A DNA stretch of 64,000 nt from NCBI GenBank assembly GCA_963170055.1, contig CAUJGJ010000397.1:7556701-7620700 (forward strand). Reading direction: 5' to 3'. This DNA comes from Halisarca cf. caerulea. Taxonomy: Eukaryota > Porifera > Demospongiae > Chondrillida > Halisarcidae. Both the position numbers and the translations under genes were made by a program. This document shows, in pieces, positions 11,518 to 22,623 of the stretch (positions within the stretch are counted from its first letter, which is position 1; every line of letters starts with the position of its first letter). The notes beneath the pieces were generated by a model. It searched no databases and was not told where the DNA came from. It saw only the letters and a list, made by a program, of their open reading frames with translations.

Positions 11518-11911
11518 TTACCGAATGGCTGAGGTCTGTAGGACTGTAAGCTATTCGGAGTTATACAAAGAGGGTGAAGGGAAATATCAACGTGTAATGA
11601 CCATCATTACTGACAAAACCACAGCAAAGTTTAAAGTACAAAAATCACTAAATGCCACCTAAGTACGCATGCGCAGCCCGCCCTCAGACCATTTTGTTGA
11701 GGACCAGCTAGCTCATGCAGTTCATATTAAAATGTTGAATCAAGGAATAAGCAACACAACAGAGTTCAACCCTTATTCAATCATGAATCTATAATACGAT
11801 GGCTGTGATGGGCTTGGGTGGGTGGGACATGTTGATATTTCCCTTCACCCTCTTCGTATAACTCTGAATAGCTTACAGTCCTACAGACCTCAGCCATTCG
11901 GTAATTATACT
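11517..11911. repeat. Inverted repeat, about 80-bp arms
   Basis: The left arm (11517-11597, TAATTACCGAATGGCTGAGG...) is the near-perfect reverse complement of the right arm (11829-11911, ...CCTCAGCCATTCGGTAATTA). About 230 bp lie between the arms with no gene. The right arm abuts the recombinase stop codon and the left arm abuts the Tudor-like stop codon. Confidence 0.85.
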
Positions 11912-12881
11912 TCAGAGGGTTCCGGTTCCATATCAACATGTAACTTTGAAGCATCTGGATCCCCTGCTTCGAGAACTCGGGATGAGAAAGTAGAGAATGG
12001 TTGAGGTCTGAAATAATGTCCATAGAAAGTTCGAGAGGATGACCAATCTGCTTGATCTAGTACCTCTTTCAGTGTAGCTCCGCCAGTCAATGCTGTAGTA
12101 GCTCCTACACCTCGAGTTGAGTGGGCTGTGAAGGTAGTTGTATCAACACCTGCTCTAGATAGCACTGTCTTCACCAATCTCGCAATAGTACATGCTTGAA
12201 CTGGCCTGTGAGGCTTGGAAATGCTGAGTAGAAGTTGTGATGGATTCCATTCTGAATCCAAAGCATTACGTGAGCAAAACTGCTCAGTAGCCTGGATATA
12301 TGCTCTTAGGCATAAAACGGGACACAAAGTTGTGTTTGAGTAGAAAGCTATTTCCAATGGTGGTCGAGTATGACCTTGTCTTGACTGTTTGGAGAGGCCC
12401 CTCAACTGTAATCGAACTCCTTCACCTGAAAAGCTGCAGTGATTGATTGATATCAATATCAGATCTGATGAGCTACACGCACAAGAAAGAGCCAATAACG
12501 TGACCAATTTTTGCGATACCTGTTGTAGATTGAGGGCATCGTTCTCTCCAAGTGAACACAAATATGTTAAGACCTTGTGTACTGGCCATGAGTGGCTATA
12601 CTTAGGTAGTGGGGGTCTTTTGTTAACAAGTAATTCGAGTTAAAAACTCGTGGGGGCTGCCGCCCCACGCACTCGAATCACTTGCAAAGCATTGGAGTGT
12701 AAGTTCACAGCTGAACATTCATTGAACATACTGTTTATTGTAACTGGATGATTGTTTTGAAAACAATTACCATATTTGGCAATTGTTTTCAAAACAATTC
12801 CTATAACTCATTCCTGTATAAATTCATACTTCTCTATTACTATTATATAAATTCTCTATTATAAGACTTTTCTTCAAATCC

Positions 12882-12920
<39 letters not shown>

Positions 12921-13510
12921 GACGAGCGTTACACACCGGAAGTCCAAATGAAAACAATATAGGGGCTGCCTTAGGCAGCCCCTAAAAATACCCTTTAGCA
13001 ACCGAGTCACTAATGGATGGGTACCCATTGTAAATCCATCTATCCTCGGGTGAATTGAAGAGATAGCTGACCGATAAAGGTTGACTGATCTGTAACTCAA
13101 ACCCATTTGAAACTGGTGTGTCAAAAAGGATAGGACACTATTCAAAGAGGAACGAATGGGAGAGGTATTTGCATCAGCACACCATCTTTCCCACTTCCTC
13201 AATGCAGAGTCATAATTCTTGTGGGTTCCGTGTCTCCAGGAGGCTGACAGCAGTGCTTTAACTTCAGTTGAAAGGCCCTGCTCTGAGAGGGATTGCCTGA
13301 AATATGCCAAGCGACCAACTTGAGGTTGTCCATTGGTATCCTTGAATTGGCTGTTGGGTTGACTAGATTGTGACACTGAGGAAGAAGGCGTGGATAGTCC
13401 ACACACATTCTCAGAATAAGAGGGAAATATGGTTGTGCTGTCCACATCGGTGTGATTATCATTACTTGTGCTTTTTCGTGGACATATATTATTTTTACTT
13501 TCACCTACGG
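11905..13510 (-). pseudogene. DIRS-type tyrosine recombinase split by a hairpin element
   Basis: The N-terminal part (about 13510-12985) holds a SAM-like core-binding region (SASWRHGTHKNYDSALRKWE ... FQMGLSYRSVNLYRSAISSI). The C-terminal part (12624-11905) holds the catalytic domain, with the box II motif AHSTRGVGATTALTGGATLK and a tail DWSSSRTFYGHYFRP containing the candidate nucleophile tyrosine. This pattern is typical of DIRS/Ngaro-group recombinases. No reverse transcriptase was found nearby. The gene is cut after KGIF by a hairpin element (12625-12983); removing it restores GIFNKRPPLP in frame. I saw no other clear stop inside the catalytic part. Confidence 0.8.
12625..12983 (+). mobile_element. 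B-type hairpin-(TA)n-hairpin element, copy 1
   Basis: Structure in order: AACAAGTAATTCGAG opening a GC-rich hairpin (GGGGGCTGCCGCCCC core), an internal palindrome (TTTTGAAAACAATT ... AATTGTTTTCAAAA), a TA microsatellite (about 12885-12918), GGACGAGCG and CACACCGGAAGTCC blocks, then AACAATATAGGGGCTGCC and a terminal hairpin ending GCAGCCCCT. It is inserted at GTT|AAAAATACCC in the recombinase gene; flanks fit T|AAAAA with no clear target duplication. No coding capacity. Confidence 0.9.
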
Positions 13511-13519
13511 AAGCCTTCA

Positions 13520-13880
13520 GGTACACCGCAATCGGAATTAATGTCCGCAATTGTGTCGAAGTTTCGGAATTGCTTTCAGAAGCGCTCTAAATGCCGAAAG
13601 TTTCGGAATTGCTTTCGCCGAAGTTTCAAAATTCTTTTCAGAAATTATCCACAGTTGTGCTGAAGTTTTGGAGTTGCTTTTGGAAGCGCCTGAGTGCGCC
13701 CACATTTCGGAGGGCTTCCCACAGTCCGACCTGATGTTCGGAAGCGCTCCTAGGTGCTTATTATTTCGGAAAATCACCATAAGTACACTGAAAAAATGTC
13801 CGCAGTTGCGCCGGACTTTCGGAATTGTTTTCGGAGGGCTTGCCGCTTTCGGAGCAGCAGTTCTGTTTCAGAATCAAGGG
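13520..13880. repeat. Degenerate tandem repeat (AAGTTTCGGAATTGC type)
   Basis: Short units around AAGTTTCGGAATTGCTTTC recur imperfectly about every 40-60 bp. Related reverse-complement stretches occur at 29270-29512 and 29916-30010. Overlapping reading frames with repeated FGIAF-like words are by-products. Confidence 0.7.
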
Positions 13881-14374
13881 TAGAAATCAGAATGTGTTCA
13901 AGAAGGGATACGTTAAGCATTCTACTTGCAACTTTTTAAATGGCGAACAAAAGGTAGGCTCCGGCTGTGAACAGCGGGACTCGTGTATGTCACCCAGTCA
14001 TTCAGAATTAATCTCTGAGTCACTCATTTTCATATAATCTCACTCTCTCACGCCCAGCTAATCTACATGGAAGCCGTACAGCCTACTGTAATGTTTATTT
14101 ATTCAGTTAAGCTTGCTAGAAGTTTTTGTTACTGATGTCAGTTAACTGGTCAGATTATAGGCTGCTAGATTGGTCGCTCCTGAGAATTTCCCAACCTAGG
14201 CATCTCTGTCTTAATTGGTACTCATTTGAACTTACACATTGAATTTTGTATGGATGTACAATAATATATTAATACATAAAGTTAGTCTTAAATTGAGTTT
14301 TGATGACTCTGAATACATGGCTCAATTCTCCTGGCTTTTAAACTTTGTTGCGCTGTATATACTAAATTTTGTAG
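13881..14374. other. No gene recognised
   Basis: AT-rich sequence between the tandem repeat and the first visible exon of the next gene. It may hold its 5' end; I could not define a start codon or promoter. Confidence 0.4.
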
Positions 14375-16212
14375 GAAATCACCTACTGGGCAGTTATCAA
14401 AACTAGTCTCCCTATCAAAGAAACTGCATGAGTTGCAGGAGACAGTAGACGACTTGCTGGATCATGAGGACAGTCTGGGTGATATGTCAGGAGATTCAGA
14501 CCCAACATGTTTGCTGCATGTAGCAATTGGTGTATATATAGTTGTGGATTCATTGATATTCTTGTAAGTTAACCAGGTTATCCTCTGTATTCTTCCAGCA
14601 CTTGTCCAGCGAGCCAAAGCCATGCAGAAGAGCAAGAAAAAGTCTAGTGGCACCCGATCTTCTACAAAATCGGCATCCAATCTTGTCCAGGTTAATAGAT
14701 AATACATGTGCATGCATATCTCGTATACGATAGTGTAGTCTATTAATTTTTCATTTTCAACTTTGGCTATATTATATTCTGTTATATGTTTAGATCAAAA
14801 TTTGCCATATGGTCCATAACCGGGCCAAAGGACTGGCCATCAAGAAAGGGCTGTACTCAGAGTTGCTAGTTGCCAAGGATGCCAAGTACTTTGATGTAGT
14901 GCTTGCTGGGATGCAAGCATGCAATATCGCATCAAAGAGTGACAACTCCCATGGTGTTTGCCTATTCAAGCCATCTGTTATCAGAATAGCCCCATCACTG
15001 CCAAATGGGAGGGAATGGACACTCTCCCACTACTTGAAGGTGACCAAAAAAGCCCCCATTGAGGTTAGGCTGGGTGTGGGATACGAGGAAAATGACCCCC
15101 AACCTGCAGTTGCCGCAAGACACTCGCATACAGCTCAGTATAAGGTTGTTTTAAAATGTTTCATATTTGTTGATTTCAGCAACTACAAAGAATACTCAAT
15201 ATTTTCTATGTAGACCTCTGCAAGTGACTGTGAGAGTAGGGTGACGTCAGTTGTAATTAACTTGTCTCAGCAGGAGTAAGACATGCCTGAAGACATTAAA
15301 GGTATTCACTGTCAGTATATCTGTTTCTAATCATAATTGTTCTTTGATTGCATGCATGCATGCATGTGGTATATAGTATACGGTTAAAATATGGGTATAC
15401 CTCCAAATGTATGCACATTATTCATGAATCAATAATATTATGCACATTGTAATTGTTAATCGACCAGCACTTCATCAACCATCATGCATGATTGTGTGAA
15501 TATTTGCTGATTTGCATGGCTGTATATACAATGGCTCATGTAAACTAATCTCCAAACTTGTTATATACCAAAATGAATTGTGCATGGCAGATTAATATGA
15601 ATTTAATTGTGTTCATATCACATGCAGTTCTTTTCACTTATGACGTTCCGGGCTCTGGATTTAACCTGCAACAACTGCACACCCGAGGTTCTATTTTTTC
15701 AGCTGGACGCACAGCACACAAGCTGGAAGGGGGCATAGACACCAAAGAGGTGTTTCAGCCACATTACTGGGGATATAGAGTTGCCCAAGTGTTCAGAGGT
15801 ACATATTATTTTCTGGCATGCAAACATCACAGTGACTTTGTGTTTATGCAACATTACTGCATGTTTCTCTATTTTATCGTCCTGCATGCATGTAGGTACA
15901 GAACAATTCCTGAGTGCCTCACTCAATGAGGACCTTGATCTAAATTATCATGTGATTGGATCCACTTCCGGTATGTCTGTGTCTGCATGGTGTCTTAAAA
16001 TTTGTAATATGTTAGTTGTCAATGACATACTATTAGATTTTAATCCATTTTTATTCCTGCCCTAAGAGCAAGCTTTCAGCATTATCCATAAGAGTCCAGA
16101 ACGTCAGGTTGTGCGTGGTCGAGTGCAAACTATTTCTCTCTACTACATCCCAAACATATTCACCAGCAACACCACTTTTATGTGGGACAGGGTGGGACAC
16201 GGTTCGTTATAG
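14375..16212 (+). CDS. Unrecognised multi-exon gene (partial 5' end)
   Basis: Exons with compatible phases: 14375-14478, 14599-14690, 14794-15144, an exon starting 15214 whose donor is uncertain (GTAGGG near 15235 would keep the frame), 15628-15798, 15896-15970 and 16067-16212. The first encodes a short coiled-coil-like helix (LSKKLHELQETVDDLLD), the next is basic and serine-rich (KSKKKSSGTRSSTKSAS), the third has KKGLYSELLVAKDAKYFDVV and LPNGREWTLSHYLKVTKKAP, and the fifth has VPGSGFNLQQLHTRGSIFSA. The last frame ends at TAG 16210-16212 inside an inverted-repeat terminus. I do not recognise the family. Consistent open phases over several exons make it a real gene, possibly disrupted at its 3' end. 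Confidence 0.55.
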
Positions 16213-17255
16213 TCGGGCTGGCAAAACCAGAAAAAATGGCTGCCGCTTGGAAGCGGTTATAAATATACCGGATTTTTTAGTTTAGAACAACATTTTTGTA
16301 GCTATTCGAATCTGTTATATGTTCATTGACTATATATCGAAATGTTAGTGTACAAGATATAAATGTATCTCTTTTCACAAAATCTAAAACAAGCTCGGAA
16401 AAAGTGGTATGTTTTGCAGTAAACGTGGATGTCCAGACGTGTAGACGCTTACAAACAGCTACAAGATTGGTATGAGATGAAAGAGAAAAATTTACTCTAT
16501 AAGCTATTTGTGAGCAGGAAAAATATAATCCTTCCTGAAACACTTATAAGAAAAAATGTACTTTTGTGGCTAAAAAAATGTGAAAATTAGACTTTAAAAT
16601 GGTTACAACTTTAGCGTACCTGGTTATATCTTCTCCGCTCACCTAATATACGTCTACACAACTATTATGAAACCAACAATATCTTCTTTGAAGGGTATGA
16701 TGGCCATCTACACGTCCGGATCCCACGATTTTTATAAACTTGGTTGTAAGCGACCATTTAACTGTGACGTTGCGCATGCGTAGAATGTCGTCACCAAGTG
16801 CGTACACGATTAATGCCATGGATACTCGCGGATACTAATCCGCCGGATACTTTAGTCTTTTGTCGACACTTCTTTTCGCCGAGTCTTCAGCGGAAGGTTT
16901 GATCAATCGATGTTCGAGTCTTATCGGTAAGTTCTCGATACTATTATGTTTTTTCATGGCGTGTACTGGTTGTCCTCTAAGCGTAATAACGAAAGAGTAA
17001 CCGTTGGCTTGCCACAGCGTATTGGTAATCGTGATTCTGGCAATGTTTCAATTCAAGTTGACTCTAGTCTAGTAGTAGTTGGATTGGGGTCTTAATATCT
17101 TGTTTTGCCTGTTCAGTGTGACTTTCGTGCGGCTTTTGATGACGTATAAATACGATTCACTTCAGCTGGTCCGCGCATCGTGACGTATGGTGATACATTC
17201 CTTAAATTCCAGTACTTTGTCACCTAAAATCCCCGATCTCTGAGCCCGACTATAA
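16207..17255. repeat. Possible element bounded by 13-bp perfect inverted repeats
   Basis: TTATAGTCGGGCT at 16207-16219 is matched by AGCCCGACTATAA at 17243-17255. Next to the right repeat, reversed, lies GGGGATTTTAGGTGACAAAG, which resembles GGGGATTGCAGGCGACAAAG in the direct repeats at 63.2 and 63.7 kb. No transposase inside. The candidate first exon of the kinase gene (16910-16926) lies within it, which makes either that exon or this element doubtful. Confidence 0.4.
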
Positions 17256-18236
17256 TGGCCCTGTGGAGATACTGGGAAAGAGACTCTCCCTGGTGCTCCA
17301 GTGGTTTTTGTTCGTCTTCCAGGGATGTACAAATGTACTGTCACAAATCGAATAAAGGTGTGCTCTGCACTATTTGTGATTGATATTCAGCCACGTCAGG
17401 AAACACCTATGGCAGCAACTCACAGGATGCTACAAGCATCCCATGACTCTTTGTCTCAGGAGTCAGTGCCCACTGGTTAGTCAGTTAGTTCATTATTATA
17501 CAGTGCATGGGCCCCGGTTTATCCATGCAACCACATTTGTTTTTCATGAAATGCGTCAGATGAACTAGGTGTTGGATAAATTAGGGTAAATTGTACACAG
17601 AGTGGTAAATTAAATCATAATCAATCATGATGATTATGCATGGTGATTCACATATGCTCATGCATGGACATTCTAATTCATTTTCACATGCAAGGTCCGG
17701 CAGGATTGGTGTTATGTTATTTGACAAGGCAGAACTTGCTGCAGCAACAGACGATTTTGGTGCGGCTAACCTTATTAGAGAGGGAGGGTTTGGGAAGGTT
17801 TTCAAGGGTGTGCTTCGCGATACGAAGGTTGCAGTAAAAGTTATGAAACAGGTGAGATTTCAATGCATGGCTATTGTAGTATCCATAATCATCATGCAGC
17901 AGCAGCTTGATGTCTCTGACAGTAGACAGCATCTCAATATGTCTCTGACATGGACATGCGTGGGCATGAATATATTATCTGATCCATTGCATGCAATGAC
18001 ATTATATAATATACATTCACAATGCATGCATGCAGACAAATCATTGAAATTTCTATAATATGCTCCTACATGCACCCGTGACTCTATATAATATTTTTTA
18101 GGAATTGCAGCACACACTTTTAAGGCCAGGTCAACAGGCCAATGCTGAAATATCTGCACTTACCAGGTCAGCATACTGTGTTAGTCTTAAATCTATTTTT
18201 GTTTGTTGCTAGTTATGTGTCTATGTGTTTAGCAAA

Positions 18237-18275
<39 letters not shown>

Positions 18276-20555
18276 CTGCTGTTTATATAGACTTTGATGA
18301 TATTGTCAAATCTATACATTTATATTATATGCAGGTTTAGGCACCCTAACTTCGTTGAACTGATGGGTCACTGTCAGAATCCTCTAGCGATCATTTATCA
18401 GTTTATGGAGAATGGCAGCCTTTCTGATCATCTTCACAGTGGCAAGGTATATATAGTTGCTTTAAATATGTTACTACTAAAATTAAAATGTTTTCAATGC
18501 AACAATAATTTGCATACAGACCCTTTTACCAGAACCAACCCGGATGGACATATTGTGTGGCACATGCCAGGGATTGACCTACTTGCACTCTGCCAAGCCA
18601 CCTCTTGTCCATCATGATGTCAAATCGTAAGTCACTATTCAGATGTATATTATGATGATTGGCATTCACTTGTGCATGCATGTAGATCAAACATCTTGCT
18701 GGAGTGTCATTTCAAACCAAAGCTGGCTGACTTTGGTATATCAAGTGAACTTCCTCAGGTCACAGGAAGTCGTACACTCTTTACTGCCAAGGCACATTGC
18801 CTTACACCAGGCTATGGCCCTCCTGAGCTGTTTAACAAGTAATTCGAGTTAAAAACTCGTGGGGGCTGCCGCCCCATGCACTCGAATCACTTGCAAAGCA
18901 TTGGAGTGTAAGTGCACAGCTGAACATTAATTGAACATACTGTTTATTGTAACTGGACGATTGTTTTGAAAACAATTGCCATATTTGGCAATTGTTTTCA
19001 AAACAATTCCTATAACTCATTCCTGTATAAATTCATACTTTTCTATTACTATTATATAAATTCTCTATTGTAAGACTTTTCTTCAAATCCATATTATATA
19101 TATATATATATATATCGGACGAGCGTTACACACCGGAAGTCCAAATGAAAACAATATAGGGGCTGCCTGTGGCAGCCCCTACAAAAATAAAAGGAGCGCA
19201 AAAAGTGATGTTTACAGTTTAGGAGTGGTAAGTTTTGTCATAATAATTTTTATATAGCTGTTACAGTTATAATTGCACTCATTAGTAAATTTGTGATGAT
19301 TGAGCTAGGTATATACTCTCAATGACATGCATTCAAGATTAAAAATAATCTTATATATAGCTATAGATATGAAACCTATATAGCTGTCTTATAAAGACCA
19401 TGCACCTAATATAAAATATAATATTATAGAAAGACCACCTGCATGTCTACATGCCGAAACCATGCACAGTTAAGCTGCTCCATAGGGCACTTCAGTTATA
19501 CTTATACACCTCTGTATAAGGACCATGCACCTAGCTGTCTATATACAAAGATCACCTGGTCCATCACTTGGTGCCTTGAGTGGTCGTTATATATAGACAT
19601 GCATACTGTATATAGTTAACTTTTGATGTATATACATCTCCTCCACAACTTCCTAAATTTCAGCTAGGGCATGCGTGATCCCTGTGCATGTATATGCATA
19701 TATATAACAATGTAATAACAATAAGAAAATATAAAATTGCTTGACAACTGATGTGTATATATATATATATATATATTTGTTGTATGGTTGTGGTCAACTT
19801 CAAAGGGAAAAGTGTGCCTGTATATCGTCAATTGCACACTTTTTTCTTTGATGTGAACCGCAACTGTGCTTAATCGTATATTGTCACCTTTAGCGCCCAG
19901 TTAATCATAACAAATCAATCTTAAACAATGGATGCACAACATCAGTTCCAAATAATGAAGACCAGTACACTAGTACTACAACTTCGTTGCAAGCACGTAA
20001 GGCGCTCTTCTCATCGACCCACCAAAAGTTCTAGATAGCAATGTCTGTCCCTTTCTTTGTATTTGTCAGGCGTTCCACATTCGCTGCTAAAAGATTGCAG
20101 TGAAAGTGAGCGTCTTTTATTCTTGACGGCGACACAATAACTTTTAGAAATCGTGGTAGAGACAACGTTATCAACATTTATACGGCATTCAAAGTGCATG
20201 AGAAATGTTGGAGTTAAAAGCGATACGTGTACGTACTGAACCTTTGTTTTTTCTGAAGTGTCTTCGAAGTCGTCAATCTGTTTGCATATCTTTGAAGGTA
20301 CCATATTTTCAACAGATAGGCCTCATTTCAGAGATATTAAAGCAAACAAAGCGAGAAAAAGCACCACTTAGAAACAAACCGCCAGCACTCGCGAAGCGAC
20401 TTCTCGAATTAAACGCATAGGGGCGCATACAACAAGTAAGTTACAGTACGGTCAAGTGTGCATTGGCTCTTTATTGCACTCGCCCTCGGGCGCTTCGCGC
20501 CCTCGGGACTCGAGCAATAAATACGACAATGCACACTTGACTGTACTGTAACTAT

Positions 20556-20593
<38 letters not shown>

Positions 20594-20961
20594 TCTTCAC
20601 ACAGTTTTGTTTCTCATGTAATATAGGTTGTTGTGGAAGTGTACACAGGGAAAAAAGCTGTGATGGTCACAAAGGATTCTAGTACGGAGAACCTGGTCAG
20701 TACATTTCATTATCTCCATGAACAATAGTCTAATATAATATAATTTTTGTTACAGTACAAACATTTTAAAATAATTACTTATTTCCACTGGTATAGATTA
20801 ACTACTATGAAGATGAACTTGTAAATGAGGAGGCATTTGATGGCATTGGGGATGAAAAGGTTTCCTGGTCATCTGTAGCTAAATGCATTCTGTGGAAGGC
20901 ACAAGTTGGTGCTTCAAAGAAACATGTCAACCGCAGATCTTCATCTGTAGAAATTCATGAA
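16910..20961 (+). CDS. IRAK/Pelle-like protein kinase, exon split by an inserted hairpin element
   Basis: Exons: possible start 16910-16926, then 17695-17851, 18102-18166, 18335-18446, 18520-18626, 18686-18833, (element), 19183-19228, 20627-20695, 20797-20961; more may follow. Phases agree throughout. The order of kinase motifs is complete: FDKAELAAATDDF lead-in as in IRAK/Pelle, glycine loop EGGFGKVFKG, VAVK lysine, an alphaC glutamate in ANAEISALTRFRHPNF, HHDVKSSNILL (His replaces the usual Arg of HRD), DFG, GYGPPEL, then SDVYSLGV and EVYTGKKAV. IRAK kinases act downstream of Toll/IL-1 receptors. No Death domain was found upstream. A B-type element (18834-19182) sits between PPELF and KRSAKSDVY. 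Either the gene is broken, or the element is spliced out (see findings). Confidence 0.75.
18834..19182 (+). mobile_element. B-type hairpin-(TA)n-hairpin element, copy 2, inside a kinase exon
   Basis: Same architecture as 12625-12983: AACAAGTAATTCGAG start, GC-rich hairpin, internal palindrome, TA tract (about 19095-19115), terminal hairpin GGGGCTGCCTGTGGCAGCCCCT. The pre-insertion exon is inferred as CTGTTT|AAAAATAAAAGG, which keeps the kinase frame. GTAATT lies 5 bp inside the left end and CAG just before the last CCCCT; joining these would leave the kinase in frame. Confidence 0.9.
19229..20626. other. Long intron of the kinase gene
   Basis: It starts GTAAGT after the SLGV exon and ends ATATAG before the VVVEVY exon. 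It holds TA tracts, many TGCATG motifs and the palindrome at 20432-20551. A 97-residue minus-strand reading frame at 20011-20304 has no recognisable domain. It is much longer than the 60-150 bp introns around it. Confidence 0.6.
20432..20551. repeat. Large imperfect palindrome with CTCGCCCTCGGG core
   Basis: The left arm GTTACAGTACGGTCAAGTGT... is matched by ...ACACTTGACTGTACTGTAAC, with a few mismatches. The centre is ACTCGCCCTCGGGCGCTTCG followed by CGCCCTCGGG. The same core sits in a second palindrome at 24125-24231 whose arms are unrelated. Confidence 0.9.
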
Positions 20962-21009
20962 GTATGCATGCATGTTCGACTCAGAGTCTATGGATATTAT
21001 AGCAAGTAA

Positions 21010-22460
21010 AATACTGTATAACTTACAATTGCTCTTGCTATAATGCCATTATAATGAAAGAGTTTGTTAAAACATTGCATACATGACCGCAGATGTTATT
21101 ATAATACACATAGTTCTGCATGCACAAAATTATTATATTATATAGTTATAATATATATGCATACTTATTCCAATAGATTTTCTCTTCTTATGTCTGGCAA
21201 GCTTAGAGGTTCTGGAGTGCATAGGAGACAATCACGTATACATGGGCTGCATTTTATCGATTCAATCATCAATTGCAAATTCAAGGTTATAATTGATTTT
21301 TATCAAACATTATGCAGATTCAGCTCCATGCATGCATAGTATCTGTTCTTAAACTAATCATTATTATTATACATTTAATTTATTTGTGGTATAACCATTG
21401 TGTGTCTTTGTTTTATTATTATACTATTAGCTACAGGGTTTTTCAGGAACCTTGCCCTGTACATGAATCTAGCACGTGAATGACGCGCTTTTAGCAATAA
21501 ACATCGCATGTGGAACATGTCCATTTGCACTTGTAAGTCTTCAGGTTGCGAAAAAATTTAGGTTCGCTTTTGGTCCCATTTCTTTTAGTAGGTCTATTGC
21601 ATCTCTTCGAAACAATAGTGTATGTGAAGACGAAGTTATAAGTAGTTTTCTTCGCCATATCTAAAGGCACAAAAACGCCGGGAGCCACTGGAGATTGAAA
21701 GCTATGGACACCAAAAAGGGTCAGTAGGTTCCTTATAGCAATATCTAAAACTTCCATGTGGGGGATTTTTGTGCTTGAAACAGTTACTGAGAAAATCACT
21801 GAAAACCATAAATTTACACAACAGACACTCACATTTTGGCTTGTAACTTTTGTAGGAAGTCAACAATCAAAATCCCCCACATGGAAAGTCTAAAGTTGCC
21901 TATGATAAATTGAAAAATCTAAAAAGACTAGGCTAATCGGCCCTAACTTTTTGGCTCCCGGTCATTAAAGATACACCTTAACAAAAGACTCGCTGAGGCC
22001 ATTTTGTCACATGACATGCGCGTGATGTACTACAGTGGACGTGAGGAATAAATTCGGTCAGAAGACACGACGAGCATGGCAGTGAATGATACGCTGAACG
22101 AAATACATTTTAAAGGAGTCAGGACATTTGTAACAGAAGAAGGAAACTTTTGACGACGATTCGAAGGGTGCAGAACTTTAACGTCGGATATCAGAGTCGA
22201 AGTAAGGTGCGTAATATCCGGCGGTAGCCGTTACTTTTGAATCTAAATAACGAATGTTTTACTTTAGAACAGAATGGCCTATCTTCATTTTTCTCCTCAA
22301 CGGGTTGGAATTGAACCCATTGAGAGAAAATAGCATGCCATCTCGGTACGTCTTGTTTTCAGGGATATTAAAATACTGATTAATATCTCCTGTTACCATG
22401 GCAACTAGTGCATGATATTGTTCATATCACTAAAAGCCCTGGGCCATGAGCCTTGATATG
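21010..22460. other. No gene recognised
   Basis: The first part may hold 3' exons of the kinase gene, but none could be phased with confidence. TCGCATGTGGAACATGTCC at 21504-21522 is the reverse complement of a motif at 24470-24488. Near 22290-22330 a short inverted motif (CAACGGGTTGGAATTGAACCCATTG) is seen. Two long overlapping frames at 21476-21832 show no domain. Confidence 0.45.
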
Positions 22461-22463
22461 ATC

Positions 22464-22502
22464 TCTGACCTGTGCGATATTGTTCATATCGCGCACAGGT
22501 CA
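22464..22502. repeat. Small palindrome
   Basis: TGACCTGTGCGATAT is mirrored by ATATCGCGCACAGGTCA around a TGTTC loop. A looser relative (GATATTGTTCATATC) lies about 50 bp upstream. It is 120 bp downstream of the Crypton-like stop codon and could act as a terminus or 3'-end hairpin of that element. Confidence 0.7.
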
Positions 22503-22623
22503 AAAGTATAAACAATCAATGCAATTAATTAACTTAATCACTTAAATGCCAGCATTGCACCAAGAAACCTATTAACTATGAGCAACTCAACATAAATACA
22601 CTTGCTACAACACAGCAGTTCAG

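Noticed and set aside
17380..17568. Exon of the kinase gene at about 17391-17469
   Set aside because: It has acceptor and donor, but its phase does not fit both the 16910 exon and the 17695 exon, so I left it out.
20011..20304. 97-codon minus-strand frame in the kinase intron
   Set aside because: No domain, no splice context and no similarity to neighbours that I can see.
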